DNA of 64,000 nt from Chelonoidis abingdonii. Its lineage: Eukaryota > Chordata > Testudines > Testudinidae. The translations under genes were made by a program, and so were the position numbers. The stretch is from contig NC_133769.1 in NCBI RefSeq assembly GCF_003597395.2, forward strand, positions 373,809,253 to 373,873,252, read 5' to 3'. Below, one piece after another: positions 11,569-23,100 of this stretch. How positions within the stretch are numbered: position 1 is the stretch's first letter; the number at the start of each line of letters is the position of its first letter. Under the pieces are notes generated by a model that was given only the letters and a program-made list of their open reading frames with translations, made no database searches and was not told the DNA's origin.

Positions 11569-13348
11569 CTAGGTGAAATAGTGCGGCTTCTTCACATTGA
11601 TGCCGTACTCTGCAAGCGCTGGCATCAGGTCCTCCATGGTCAGCGTGTACTTCTTATCCTGCAGGGACAGGAGCCAGCGTCAGCAACAGCAGGGGAGCTG
11701 CTGCTGCCGGCCCCTCCCCCCCCCAGACAAGGTGGGGGGCGGAATTGGACCACCTTATGTTGGAGACAGAGACACGCTGTCCCCCTTACACAGAGCTCAA
11801 CAGCTCTTAACAGTGACCTATACTTCCTGAGCAAACACAAGAAACAGCACATCCTCCCCAGGGATCTCAGTGGCCAGACCCCTCTGCAGCCAGACTTCAG
11901 AAAGGCTAAGGAACCACAATCAACACGTGCTCCCATACACTGGAAGAAAGTCAGTCAGGAAAGTTACAACCATGCAAGAAATCCCAACCAGCCTGAGGAC
12001 AGCCATCCAACATTCACTCCAAGTGTCAACGGTGAAATACAAGCTTTGCCTGACTTGGATTTCCCAGACCTGAAGCAGAGCTCCGTGGAAGCTCAAGCCT
12101 CTCAACAGGAGCTGGTGCAATAAAAGACTTTACCTCATCCACCTTGTCTCTCTAATATCCTGAGACCAACACTGCATACTACAAAGAAGAGTTTTTCTAG
12201 GCACTTGACCATTCCTGGTGCCCTTGTCTGAGCCCCTCTAGTTCTGCCCTACCCTGTGAGAGACGCGACCAATCCTGCAGCATCCAGATAGGGCCACATC
12301 ACTGCTTGTTTCAAAGGCATTAGAATATTCTCCGTCCTATTCCTTATACTACTAAACATGGTTTGCTTGTTTTGCCTGCAGTTGTGCACAGAGTGGAGGT
12401 CTCCATTGCCCGTACTGACAGCCAGCTCCCTTCCCTGAGCCAATACAATTCATTTAAACCCTGTGAAGTGCATGAGGAGCTCACAGTTCTTCAGTGGCTT
12501 TACTCTGCACGTAACCATGTTGAATTTCATTTGGCCACCCGTGGGAGGGCCTTGTGCCCAAGCCAGAGGAACAGCTCCCCTGGTACAGGGTCTTACCCAG
12601 CCCTGCTGGCTGTCCCCTCATAGCCTCTTCCCAGGGCAGACCCTCACCTTACTCTTGTTGCGGGAGCTGCCAGAAGCTGTGCCCTTCATCTTGCAGTGTT
12701 GCAGGGCATCATTGGCAATGTCCGAAATAAACTTCTGGGCTGCCAGTGAGATGAGACGAATGCTGCAGTCAGAGAAAGCAACGGAGCAGCCTGAGACAGA
12801 ACACTGAGTATGGGCGGCCAGGGCTTACAAGTGCCTGCTGGAGCCCATAGCACCAAGACCTGACATAGGGGGTTTCTACTCAGGGTGGTTGAGGATTGTG
12901 CAAATAGTACCATGCATCACTTACATGCGCGGATCAGAGGCCTCAAATCCAGCTCTGTTGAGGTAGTAGCCTGTGACAGCATCTGGGATCTGAGAAGAAG
13001 GAAAAGTATTAAAGGGGACAAACTTTTAACTACCCATCCACCCAACAGTAAAGCCCTTACCCCAAACCACTCACACAATGGCACTAACAAGGCTCCAATA
13101 CCTAACTCCCCAGGCCCAGGAGTCCTGGATCCCAGCCCCTGCCCCCGAGCCAGGGGTGGAACCCAGGAGCCCGAGCCCCCAGCCCCATACCGTAGGCGTA
13201 TAGTCCTCCAGCTGCATCAGGAAGTCTACCAGAGGAGTGGTGGAGACCACGGGTTTGACATCTCCGTTGGCCGCGCTGGGGGGTAGGTAGACCCCGTTTG
13301 ACAGGGGCCCGTCGGAGGGGGCTGCAGCCACCACCGCGGAGATGGGCC
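11569..13348 (-). CDS. TAF10: TAF10, TFIID/SAGA subunit, last four exons (5' partial)
   Basis: TAF10 is a histone-fold subunit shared by TFIID and SAGA-type coactivators; it pairs with TAF3, TAF8 or SUPT7L in the nucleus. Exons in transcript order: 13191-13348, 12925-12989, 12648-12762, 11569-11658, all GT-AG and in phase, giving 141 residues plus stop. The first shown exon reads [20 protein letters not shown] and then the family core [11 protein letters not shown] and [12 protein letters not shown]. The fold continues through [20 protein letters not shown] and ends [11 protein letters not shown]. The acceptor at 13349-13350 is real (CTCTCGCAG), so at least one more exon must lie upstream. 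It would encode the Ala/Gly/Pro-rich N terminus and was not found; the gap at 13563-14106 is the likely place. Confidence 0.95.
12120..12540. repeat. Dispersed repeat in TAF10 intron
   Basis: 12125-12180 resembles the end of the GGACCAACA-type Penelope-like tail (CACCTTGTCTCTCTAATATC). From about 12230 to 12540 there is a second unit sharing GAGGTCTCCATTGCCC- and CTTCCCTGAGCC-type blocks with 21930-22260 inside TPP1. Family not identified. Confidence 0.5.
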
Positions 13349-13562
13349 CTGCGAGAGAGAGCGTGGGTCAGGGCTGACCAGAGACAAGCAGTGACACCCC
13401 CCGGACTAGTCCCTCCACCTCTGGGAGCCCAGGCCCCGTACTATCCCCTCCCCCACCAGGACCCCCCCTTGGAACCCCGGTCCTCGCAACCCGCCCGTGG
13501 TGTTCCCCTTGCCGCACTGGGACCCCCCGCCCCCGGGAAGCCCGGTTCCCGCGGACTACCCC

Positions 13563-14106
13563 NNNNNNNNNNNNNNNNNNNNNNNNNNNNNNNNNNNNNN
13601 NNNNNNNNNNNNNNNNNNNNNNNNNNNNNNNNNNNNNNNNNNNNNNNNNNNNNNNNNNNNNNNNNNNNNNNNNNNNNNNNNNNNNNNNNNNNNNNNNNNN
13701 NNNNNNNNNNNNNNNNNNNNNNNNNNNNNNNNNNNNNNNNNNNNNNNNNNNNNNNNNNNNNNNNNNNNNNNNNNNNNNNNNNNNNNNNNNNNNNNNNNNN
13801 NNNNNNNNNNNNNNNNNNNNNNNNNNNNNNNNNNNNNNNNNNNNNNNNNNNNNNNNNNNNNNNNNNNNNNNNNNNNNNNNNNNNNNNNNNNNNNNNNNNN
13901 NNNNNNNNNNNNNNNNNNNNNNNNNNNNNNNNNNNNNNNNNNNNNNNNNNNNNNNNNNNNNNNNNNNNNNNNNNNNNNNNNNNNNNNNNNNNNNNNNNNN
14001 NNNNNNNNNNNNNNNNNNNNNNNNNNNNNNNNNNNNNNNNNNNNNNNNNNNNNNNNNNNNNNNNNNNNNNNNNNNNNNNNNNNNNNNNNNNNNNNNNNNN
14101 NNNNNN
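13563..14106. other. Assembly gap, 544 N
   Basis: A run of N lies between CpG-rich sequence upstream of TAF10 exon 2 and a G-rich tandem array. It probably hides TAF10 exon 1 and its promoter. Confidence 0.98.
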
Positions 14107-14790
14107 GCTGCTGTTGGGGGGGGGGCAGTTCCAGCTGGCACAGGTGGGGTGCTCTGTCTGTGCGGGGGCGGTTCCAGGTGGGGGGGGGTGCTCAGGTCAG
14201 GGGGGACAGGGTGCTGTGTCCAGGGGGGCTGCTCAGCTCGGGGGAGGGCCTGCGTGGTGTGTTCAGGGAGCAGGCAGGATGCTCTGTCTGGAGGGAGTGG
14301 GGGGCTGTTCCAGGTGGGGAACCCAGCTGCTGTTGGGGGGGGGGCAGTTCCAGCTGGCAGAGGGGCAGGCTGCTCTGGTTAGGGGGGCTATTCCAGGTGC
14401 ATGTGTGGGGGTGTTCTGTTCTGGGGGAGCTGTTTCAGGTGGGGTGCTCTGTCTGTGCGGGGGCGTTCCAGGTGGGGGTGGGGTGCTCAGGTCAGGGGGG
14501 ACAGGGTGCTGTGTCCAGGGGGGCTGCTCAGCTCGGGGGAGGGCCTGCCTGCTGTGTTCAGGGAGCAGGCAGGATGCTCTGTCTGGAGGGAGTAGGGGGC
14601 AGTTCCAGGTTATGGAAGGGGGGGGCAGGATGCTCTGTTGGCAAGGGGGGGCTGTTCCAGGTGGGGGACCCAGCTGCTGTTTGGGGGAGGTGCAGTTCCA
14701 GCTGGCAGAGGGGGGCAGGATGCTCTGTTCTGGGGGGGCTGTTCCAGGTGGAGGAAGTGGGCAGTGTGCTGTGTTGGGGGAGCTGTTCCC
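14107..14790. repeat. Higher-order G-rich tandem array beside the gap
   Basis: Short modules GCTGTTCCAGGTGGGGG and GGATGCTCTGT recur inside a longer unit of roughly 250 bases; 14158-14330 and 14448-14600 are nearly identical. Open frames through it are compositional. The array continues into the gap and is the likely cause of it. Confidence 0.9.
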
Positions 14791-16562
14791 AATGATAGAG
14801 GGTGAAGGGGAGTGTCCTGTTCCTGGGGGACCTCTCTGTCCTGGGCAGGGGAGGGTGAAAGAGGAGGCACCCTGTTTCCAGTGGGGAAAAGAGTTCTGCA
14901 TTGTTCTAGATGGGCAAGGTTGAAGGTGGCACCCCTGGTTCCCGAGGGGAGTTTCAGGGAGGGGGGTGTCATGGATCCCCAGGACTGGCACTACACCCCA
15001 GCTTTAGAGCCGTCCTGGGATGAGCCCCTGTGATGTGCCAGACCCCCTGAGGTCTCCCTCTCCCTTCAGGCCAGGCCTCACGCCCTCCTGGCCTGTGCCC
15101 TGGCCTCCAGAACCTCTGCATCCCAGGCTGAGCTCTGCTCAGTAGATCCAAGCAGAGAGTCTTGGGGGAGCCTAAGACACGAAGGTCCAAGCAGCGATGC
15201 TCACAGCATTGCTGACACAATGGGGTTTGTTAGACACCTGGCACAAGGCCCTGGGAGTTCTTAGGGTAGCCCAGAGATCTGAAGGGAAAAGCACAGACCA
15301 TGCTGGCCAGCCCAGAGCCCAGCCAGGCTGCGGTGAACCCCTTTCTCCAGGCCCTGAGTCTCTCCTTGGTCAGGTCACAGGTGAGAGCCCCACCTTCCAT
15401 CTCCCCTCACACCTTCCCCAGGCCGTGCTCCTTAAGCTGGGTTCTTTTCAGCTTCCTTGCAGAGAGGTGGGGGGAGTCATCCTGTGGGGGCTCTGGGAGC
15501 CAGGTGTCACTGTCCAGGTGACTGGATTAACAATGCAACATCCAGAGGAAACTGAGGCATGCCCAGAGATCCTAGAAATATTACCCCAAATTCCCACTTC
15601 TTCAAAGGGAGGGTACCCAGCCCCATGCAGGTGGAAGTGAAAGGGGGCACCCTGGTCCCTGCGCATGCCCTGTTCCAGAAGAGTGAGGGGGAGGGGCCCT
15701 TGTTCCAGGCAGGGGTTGGTGAACCAGGTGCAGTGTGAGAGGACCCATACTGCTCCCAGGGGGCCTCTGGGTACCAGCAATCCCTATCTCGCTCTGGGGC
15801 TCCCTGCAGCAAATCCAGTCAAGCCAGGCTGCCGGGGGAGGCTTTTATTGCACAGTACTCGGTATGTGCAGCAGCCCCACCCAGCCTTTTTCACACAAGG
15901 GAACAAATTGTTATCTACCTGGGTGACCGAATCAGATCCCTTAGGTTAGCAGACAGAGGCCCAGGTTAACATCGTGTTCACGAGGCCCACACGTGGCCAG
16001 GTGTCCTGTGCTGTGCTGCTGTCAAAGCCAGCTTGGCGATCTGGCTCTTTCCCTTTGGGGGTCTGCTCTGCGCTAGAACATTAACTCAGTTTAACTACAT
16101 GGGGCGTGAAAAACCCACCAAACTGAGTGGCATTGTTAAGCTGCTCTAAATCCCCATCACCCTAGATACACTTGCTCTTGGGGAGGTGGATTACCTGCAA
16201 CACCAGGAGAACCACTGTGTAGACAAGCATATCTCTCCAAGGGCCAGCCACTGACACCTTCCTGCTTTGTTCTCCAGCTGGAGGCTGTGCCAGGGATGGG
16301 GAAACCTGCTAGGCTGAACCTCCTGGCCCTTCCGCTCCCCTTGTGTGTCTGACTCCTCGAGCGATAGGGTTTGTTTCAGCCAGTCCTTTAATTACCCATT
16401 CATAACACCCAACAGTCACCCAAGGGCCTCAGCTCTCCAGCTCTGCTTTACACTGTCCATAACTGGGCGCAGCACAGAGGGAAATGAAGGGACACCTAGG
16501 AATCCCAGAACTCAGACCAAAATTCCCAAAGTCCATGAAGCAGCAAATAGCAGCAGCCAGGT
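14791..16562. other. TAF10-TPP1 spacer
   Basis: No gene is seen. 14800-15000 is G-rich and decays from the preceding array. A TTTATT at 15844-15849 could be an alternative distal polyadenylation signal for TPP1. Confidence 0.4.
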
Positions 16563-16637
16563 TTTATTCACCCAACCCCCCAGCCAGCCCATCCCTCCAC
16601 CCTGCTGCATCACCAGATACACTCTAGAGCCAAGACC

Positions 16638-16643
16638 TTTATT
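16638..16643 (-). terminator. Candidate TPP1 polyadenylation signal
   Basis: TTTATT reads AATAAA on the minus strand, 465 bases after the TPP1 stop. A second copy is at 16563-16568. Which one is used cannot be told from sequence. Confidence 0.55.
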
Positions 16644-17107
16644 GCCAGTGGGAGCCAGGGTGAGCCTTGCTCCCACTTCTTCACCTGAGGAAAGTTCATG
16701 TGACAGCATCTCCCCTCCCTGTGTGGGACTCCCGCAAAGCAGCTCCCACTGTGTCACCCTCCTGGGGGCCTGGGACCAGGCAGAGGAATACACCACTCAG
16801 CTGCCACACACTGGACTGCAGAGTAGCAGTGCCTGAGATAACTGGAGGCAGGCACTAGCAGGCCTGAGCGTGAAGTAAGGGGAAGCCTGAGCCGTTTCTT
16901 TCCAGGAGGCCCTGAATCCCTGCCTGCTCAGTAAGGTAAAGGGGCCTTTAGGCCCTGCCCAGCAGGAGCAGCAGTGACCTGCCCCTTGGTCCTACAGCTC
17001 GGAGGAAGGTGCCCCATGTCAGGTCAGAAGTGATAGTAGGGAGGGGGCGAGAACAGGGATGCTGCATACTCCTCTCTGGCCCCAGCCCTTTCCTCCTGCT
17101 GCTGGCA

Positions 17108-20100
17108 TCATGGGTTGAGCAGAGCTTTCAGGAGTTGTGGGAAGTTGGGGGTGCCCCAGCCTGAGACAGGGTCCCAGGAGGGGCCAGCACAGAACCCCTG
17201 CCCTTCCACTGCTGCATCCAGACATGACAGGTGGCAGCCCTGGGTGACCTGGAGAGTCAGAGAGCTCAGTAAGTCCATGCTGCAGCTGCTAGCTGCCCTG
17301 ACCCCATGCAGGCAAGCACAGAGTCAGGTGCAGGGGGAGGGGGATCGCTGCCCTGCAGAGCGGGAGTTCCAGCTACAGGACACCCCAAGGCTGGAGCTGG
17401 AGAAGCCCCAGGCAGGCTGCCCCCTCCTCTGGATCCAGGGCAAACCAGGTGGGATCCTCTATCCCTCCACCCTTAGACAGGGCTCGTCTCTCCAGTCCCC
17501 AGGCCTGGATGCTCCCCTTGCACGGAGCCCACAGCTGCTGACACTTCACCCCTCAGCCCCACTCACGTCGTAGAAGGCAGCAGTAGGCCCCTTCTCCTGC
17601 AGTTTGTAGAGCACCGGGTTCAGGAAGCCCAGAGGCGGCAGACCTTTCTGCAAACGGCGGTCGTTGATCAGGGCCATAATGCCCCCCACCACGGGGGTGG
17701 AAGCCTGGCGGAGGGGGTGGGAGGAGGGAAAGAAAGGTGCTTCAGGGCCCTGGGAATGTCGGGGGGGAGGGGGTTCAGAGCTCACGGCCGAGCCTAGGGC
17801 TGCTCCTTACCGATGTCCCAGATACCCAGGGCAGGGGGATGCGGTTGGTCACCACCCAGTAGTTGTCAGACAGGGCAGCCAGGTCGGGGTAGGCACGGCC
17901 ACTGCTGTTGTAGTAGGAGTGGGGTGGCAGCTTTGGAGCTGACTGCAAGAAATTCCTGACAGCCACAGCCTGGAAGACACAGATGGGAGGGAAACCTCAC
18001 AGCTGGGCCCTGCCCCTCCACCCCACCAGCCACCATCTTGCCCCTTCGCCCCACCCNNNNNNNNNNNNNNNNNNNNNNNNNNNNNNNNNNNNNNNNNNNN
18101 NNNNNGCCCCTTCCCCCCATGCCCCCAACCTGCCAGCCACTGCGCTGCACACCCCACACCTTGGTCCCAGCCCCACGCACCTGGTAGTCAGGCATAGGGA
18201 AGACGTTGCTGAAGCCCCCGCCGCTGATGTAGTCCGTCACCTCCCAAGTCACTCGGAAGGGGTTCTTAAAGGCTGTGCCACCCACCGTGGTCACATAGGG
18301 GCTGTGGGGACAGGTGGGGGGAGCTGCACTGGCCAGGCCACCAGAGAGAACTTCTCATTGGGGGCCAGCAGCTCCCACTAACAGAGACACTAATACTGCA
18401 GGAGCCCTCACTTCTCTGGCCTTGCAAGCCCCACTGCCCCCTAGAACTGGCACTTCTCAGGGCTCCCTCAGGCCCCCAGTTCTCAGTCAGTCTGTATAGG
18501 ACTCTAAACCCCATTCCATTCCCTGGGGAACCCTCCAGCCTTCCCCGACTGGCCTTCCCCCATCCCTCCTGTCCCCAATTGGCCTTCCCCTCCAGACCTG
18601 CCCCCGGCGAGCCTGCTCTGTCCCATCCACCCCTCCAGTCTTCCCTGCCCAGCCTGCCTTCACCTCCAGCCTTCCCCATCTGGCCTCCCCCCATCCAGCC
18701 TGCCCCACCAGCTTTCCCCGGCCCTGCCTGCCCCCACCTGGCCGGCCCCCATCCAGCCATCTCTCGCCACCTCCCCTGCTCTCACCCTCCCATCTTGTCT
18801 GTGTTGTTGCTCCCCAACAGGCGTATCTCTGCCAGAGCAGCCACAAACCTCCCGGCTGAGGCTATGCTAGGAGCACTCAGCCCAGGGCAGAGCAGGGCCA
18901 GGGTGGTAACAAACTGCACCGCCCCCTGGCAGCTTGGCCAGGGTTACAGCATTCTCTGCCTGAGACTTCCCACCCTTCCTCCCACCCCCCACCCCCGCGT
19001 TACCTGGAGGCTGGGAAGCTGGGCCGGAAAGTGTGGCTCCCTCCAGCAAGCTTTCTGCAGCCAGCTCCCGCATCACCTGCAGGGCAGGAGTATGGGATCA
19101 GCCTGGCCCACGGGTGGCCTGTGAGGCCTGGACCCTTCTTGGGACCAGGCACCCATCTCCCCACCCCAGTGCTGCAGGGAGTGACCAGGGACTCCTGGGT
19201 CCCAGCAGAGTCCATACTGCACAGCCAGCAGGATCCACACGCTCCCAGGGAGGAAGGCAGCCCAGGGCAAAAGGCACTGGCAGGCTGCATGTACCTGAGG
19301 CGAAGAGCACAGTCAAGCCCCGCGCAGCAGCCTTCATGAACTCCACGTTGAGGCGCTCCATGTAGGCCCGGGACAGGCTGTCCTCATCATCCCCGTAGCT
19401 CACCGAGTGCACCCAGGGAACCGAGGACATGTTACTGAGCAGCAGCAGCCAGGCCAGGAAGGGCTCCTGGCTCTCATGCCTCCCTGCAAGGGGCAGCAGA
19501 GAAGGCATCAGCCCCCATCCAGAGCCTCCATCCCCGTGGGGAAGAGCAGAGAAGGCTCAGGAGAGGGAAAGCAGTGCAGGAACACAACGTGGATTAGAGT
19601 AATCCTACCCCGCAGGTCTCATCCTGGGCACTAAGAGACGATATAATATCCCTGCCAGAACTGTTAACTCACTACACTCACTGCAGCCAGAGAACGGCCA
19701 GTCCCTCTTTTAGTCTGGCTAAGTTCTTGGCCTCAGAGGCATCCTGTGGCAGTGAGTTCCACAGGCTAATGACATATACCATGAAAAAGTATTTCCCTTC
19801 CATGTCACTGATTGTTCCCATGCTGAGAGATAGGAAAAACAGAAGCCCCCAATCTCCCCTTCTCTTGACCAATCAGTAGTGACAGACTTTTCTCATGTCA
19901 CTTCTCATTCGTTTCACTTCTCCCACTGGTTTCAATCTCTCTTGCACCCAAGAGAGATAAAAAGAACTGGACTGGCCAAGAAGCAACCTGAACCACTCAT
20001 GTTCATTTGCAATCAGTTCTGGAGCACTGGAGAAGATCCACAGGACTGGAAGAAAACTCACGTTCTGCCACTATTCAAAGAGACCGTAAGTGGGACAGCC

Positions 20101-23100
20101 AGGGAAATTATAGGTCTGCCAGTGATCTTGAGTAAGATAATGGAGTGGCCGATACAGGACTTGATTAATAAAGAATTAAAGGAGGATAACAATTAATGCC
20201 AATCAACATGGGTTTATGGAAATAAGAACTTGTCAAATGATTTTTTTTCTGTGAGATATGCATTTGGTTGATAAAGGGAATAGTGTTGATGTAATATCAT
20301 TAGATTTCTGTCAGGCATTTGATTTGGTACTGCATGACATTTTGATCAAAAAAACTAGAAAGATATAAAATTAACATAGCACACATTCAACTGATGAAAA
20401 GCTGGCTAACTGCCATGTCTCAACATGTAATTTAAACTAGGAATTATCAAGCAGGTACATTTCTAGTCGGGACCTGCAGGAATCAGTTATTGGCCCTACG
20501 CTATTCACATTTGTGTCAAAGACCTGGAAAGACAAATTGTTACTGATAAAATTTGTAGATAGACGAGGTGGGCAAGGTGATATCTTCTATTGGACCAACA
20601 TCTGTTGGTGAAAGAGACGAGCTTTCAAAGTACATCAAGCTCTGCTCCAGGTCTTTTGTCTCTTTCACCAATGGATGTTGGTCCAATAAAACATACACTC
20701 ACCCATCTTGTCTCTCTAGCATCCTGGGACCCACACAGCTACAAGAACAGTGCAAAGTTTGTGGATGACACAAAAATTGGGGGAGGGGTAAATAAAAAGA
20801 ACAGTGGTATACTAGAACTAGGGGTGCAGCAGCACACCCTGGCTTGAAGTGGTTTCCATTATATGCAAGGTTTACAATTTGGTTCAATGGCTCTCAGCAC
20901 CCCTGTAAAAAAATACAAAGTGATCTGGACTGCTTGGTAAACTGGGTGCCAACAAACAATATGCATTTTCATCTGGCCAAAGGTATACTTGTAGAAACGA
21001 AGAATGTAGACCATTCTTAGAGGCTGGGGGGGGACTCCAGCCTAGGCTGCAGTGTCTCTGTAAAGGAGTTGGGGTCATGTTGGACAATCAGCTGAACATG
21101 AACTCCCAGTGCGATGCTGTAGCCAACAGGGCTAATGCGATCCTTGGATTTATAAATGGGAATCGCAAGGAGAAACAGGGAGGTTATTTTACTGCTGTAT
21201 TTGACACCAGTGCAACTGCTGCTGGAACTCTGTGCCCAGTTCTGCTGCCCACAAATCCACACAGATGTTGAGAAGTGTCGAAGGGTTCGGAGATGAGCCA
21301 AAAGAATGATGTGAAGATTGAAAAACCTGCCTTATAGTAACTGAGATCATTAACAAGGGGCTGGTGTAGGTGGCAAGTTAGTGCCATCAAGCCTGGGTGT
21401 GAATCTACCGCACACTCATTTGCCACATGGATCCTGCTACAGCAAAGTACAAGTTCCCAGTGCGCTTTCCTGTCCCTCCAAGTGCAGGACAGAACTTTCA
21501 GTGCATGGTAGCAGGGGCCACATGACAAGCTGGGACGCTGCAGATTCACACCCTGGCGAGCCGTGCACCAGCTCGCTGTGTAGATGAGTCAAAGAGAAGG
21601 TTACGGGCTGACTTGATGACAGTCTATCAGTACCTACAGCCTTTTCATAATGGACTTTTCAGTCTAGCAGAGAAATGGACAAAAAGAACCAGTGGCTTGA
21701 AGCAAGAAATTTACACCGGAAAGAAGAAAAACACAGTGAGGATAATAAACTAGTGGAACAAATTCCAAGGACTGTGGTGGATTCTCCATCCCTGGCAATT
21801 CTTAACTCAGGACTGAAGTCTGGCTGTCTAGAAGATCTGTTCTAATTAAACAGGAGTGAAAGCCGTTCTCTTGCCTGGTTTAGGTCAGACAGGAGGATCT
21901 CAATAGCCCCTCGGGTTTTATAATCTGGAGTTTTTCACCTTCCCTGGAGTCCCTTGAGTTCTGCACCAGCCTGGGTGAGATGGGGCCAGCCCCGCCATGT
22001 CCACATGAGGCCACACAGCTGCCTCATACCAAGGCAGCAGAATAGTTTCTGCATAGTTCTCTCTGCTCTTATGCAGCGGAACACCTACACTTTGTTTATT
22101 TGCCCACACATGGGCATCGAGTAAAGGTCTCCATGAGCCCAGGTCCCTTCCCTGAGTTGAAGCGGTTAATTTGGACCCTGTAAGAGGTAGGAGTATGCAC
22201 ACACACCCCTCCCACTTCGCACATTACTTTGCATTTGAAATGGGTTTTCATCTGCAGTGGTGCTGTCCATTCCCCTGGCTGGGATTGATCTCGCTGAAGT
22301 TCCACAGTCCCCTCTGCTCCTGACTCTCCCACCTCTTCTCTCCCACTTTCCTGAACACTAATAAATACTGTGCTTCCAAGATGGGAGCTAGTCCAGAACC
22401 TTCAGCCCCTGCTGTGGGGAGAATTTAACTCAGCTCTTTGCTTTCTGACTCCTGGCCAATTCTGATCCAGGGCAGAACTTTGCCTCTTACCCCCAGTGAC
22501 TTAGGGGCGACCCTGGCAAAGGCCTTTTGCAGCATATAGGTTGCCTGGGTCCCCTTTACCCATGTGCCTTCACTTTACCGACAGGCTCAAAGAGCTCAGA
22601 GATCAGCCTCCAGGCCAGCTGCCTCCAGCTAGGAGGAAAGGGGATAGGGGCATTTATGGCAATTGCTTCGGGTGGAGATGCTGGCAGAGGAAGAGGATAC
22701 CAGCAGCATGGGGGGGAGGGGGGGAGGGGATGGCAGAGGGTCAGGCTCATGTCAGGGGTGGGGACACCAGCTGCGATGGGGGGAAGGGGTGGAACAGGGG
22801 CAGGCCTATGTTGGGGGTGGGGATACCAGCTGCAGGGGCATCAGGGAAGGCACATGGGCAGGCTTATATCAGGGGTGATGTTAGTATCTGTGTAGGGTTC
22901 GGTACCTGTGGGGGGAGCAGGCGGGGGGCACACAGGGAGGCCTGTGTCTGGTGGGGTCGGTACCCACATGGGAGGTGGGGGGGCACAGGCCCGTGTCAGG
23001 GATGGGGTTGGTACCTGCGTGTGTGTGAGAGGCGGAGGTGTAGGCCTGGGGGTGGGGGAACTGAGGGTCCGTGAATATTCCTTCCTGATCATGGCCAAAC

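Noticed and set aside
13298..14923. 541-codon frame across the assembly gap
   Set aside because: More than a third is N. The rest is intron and tandem array.
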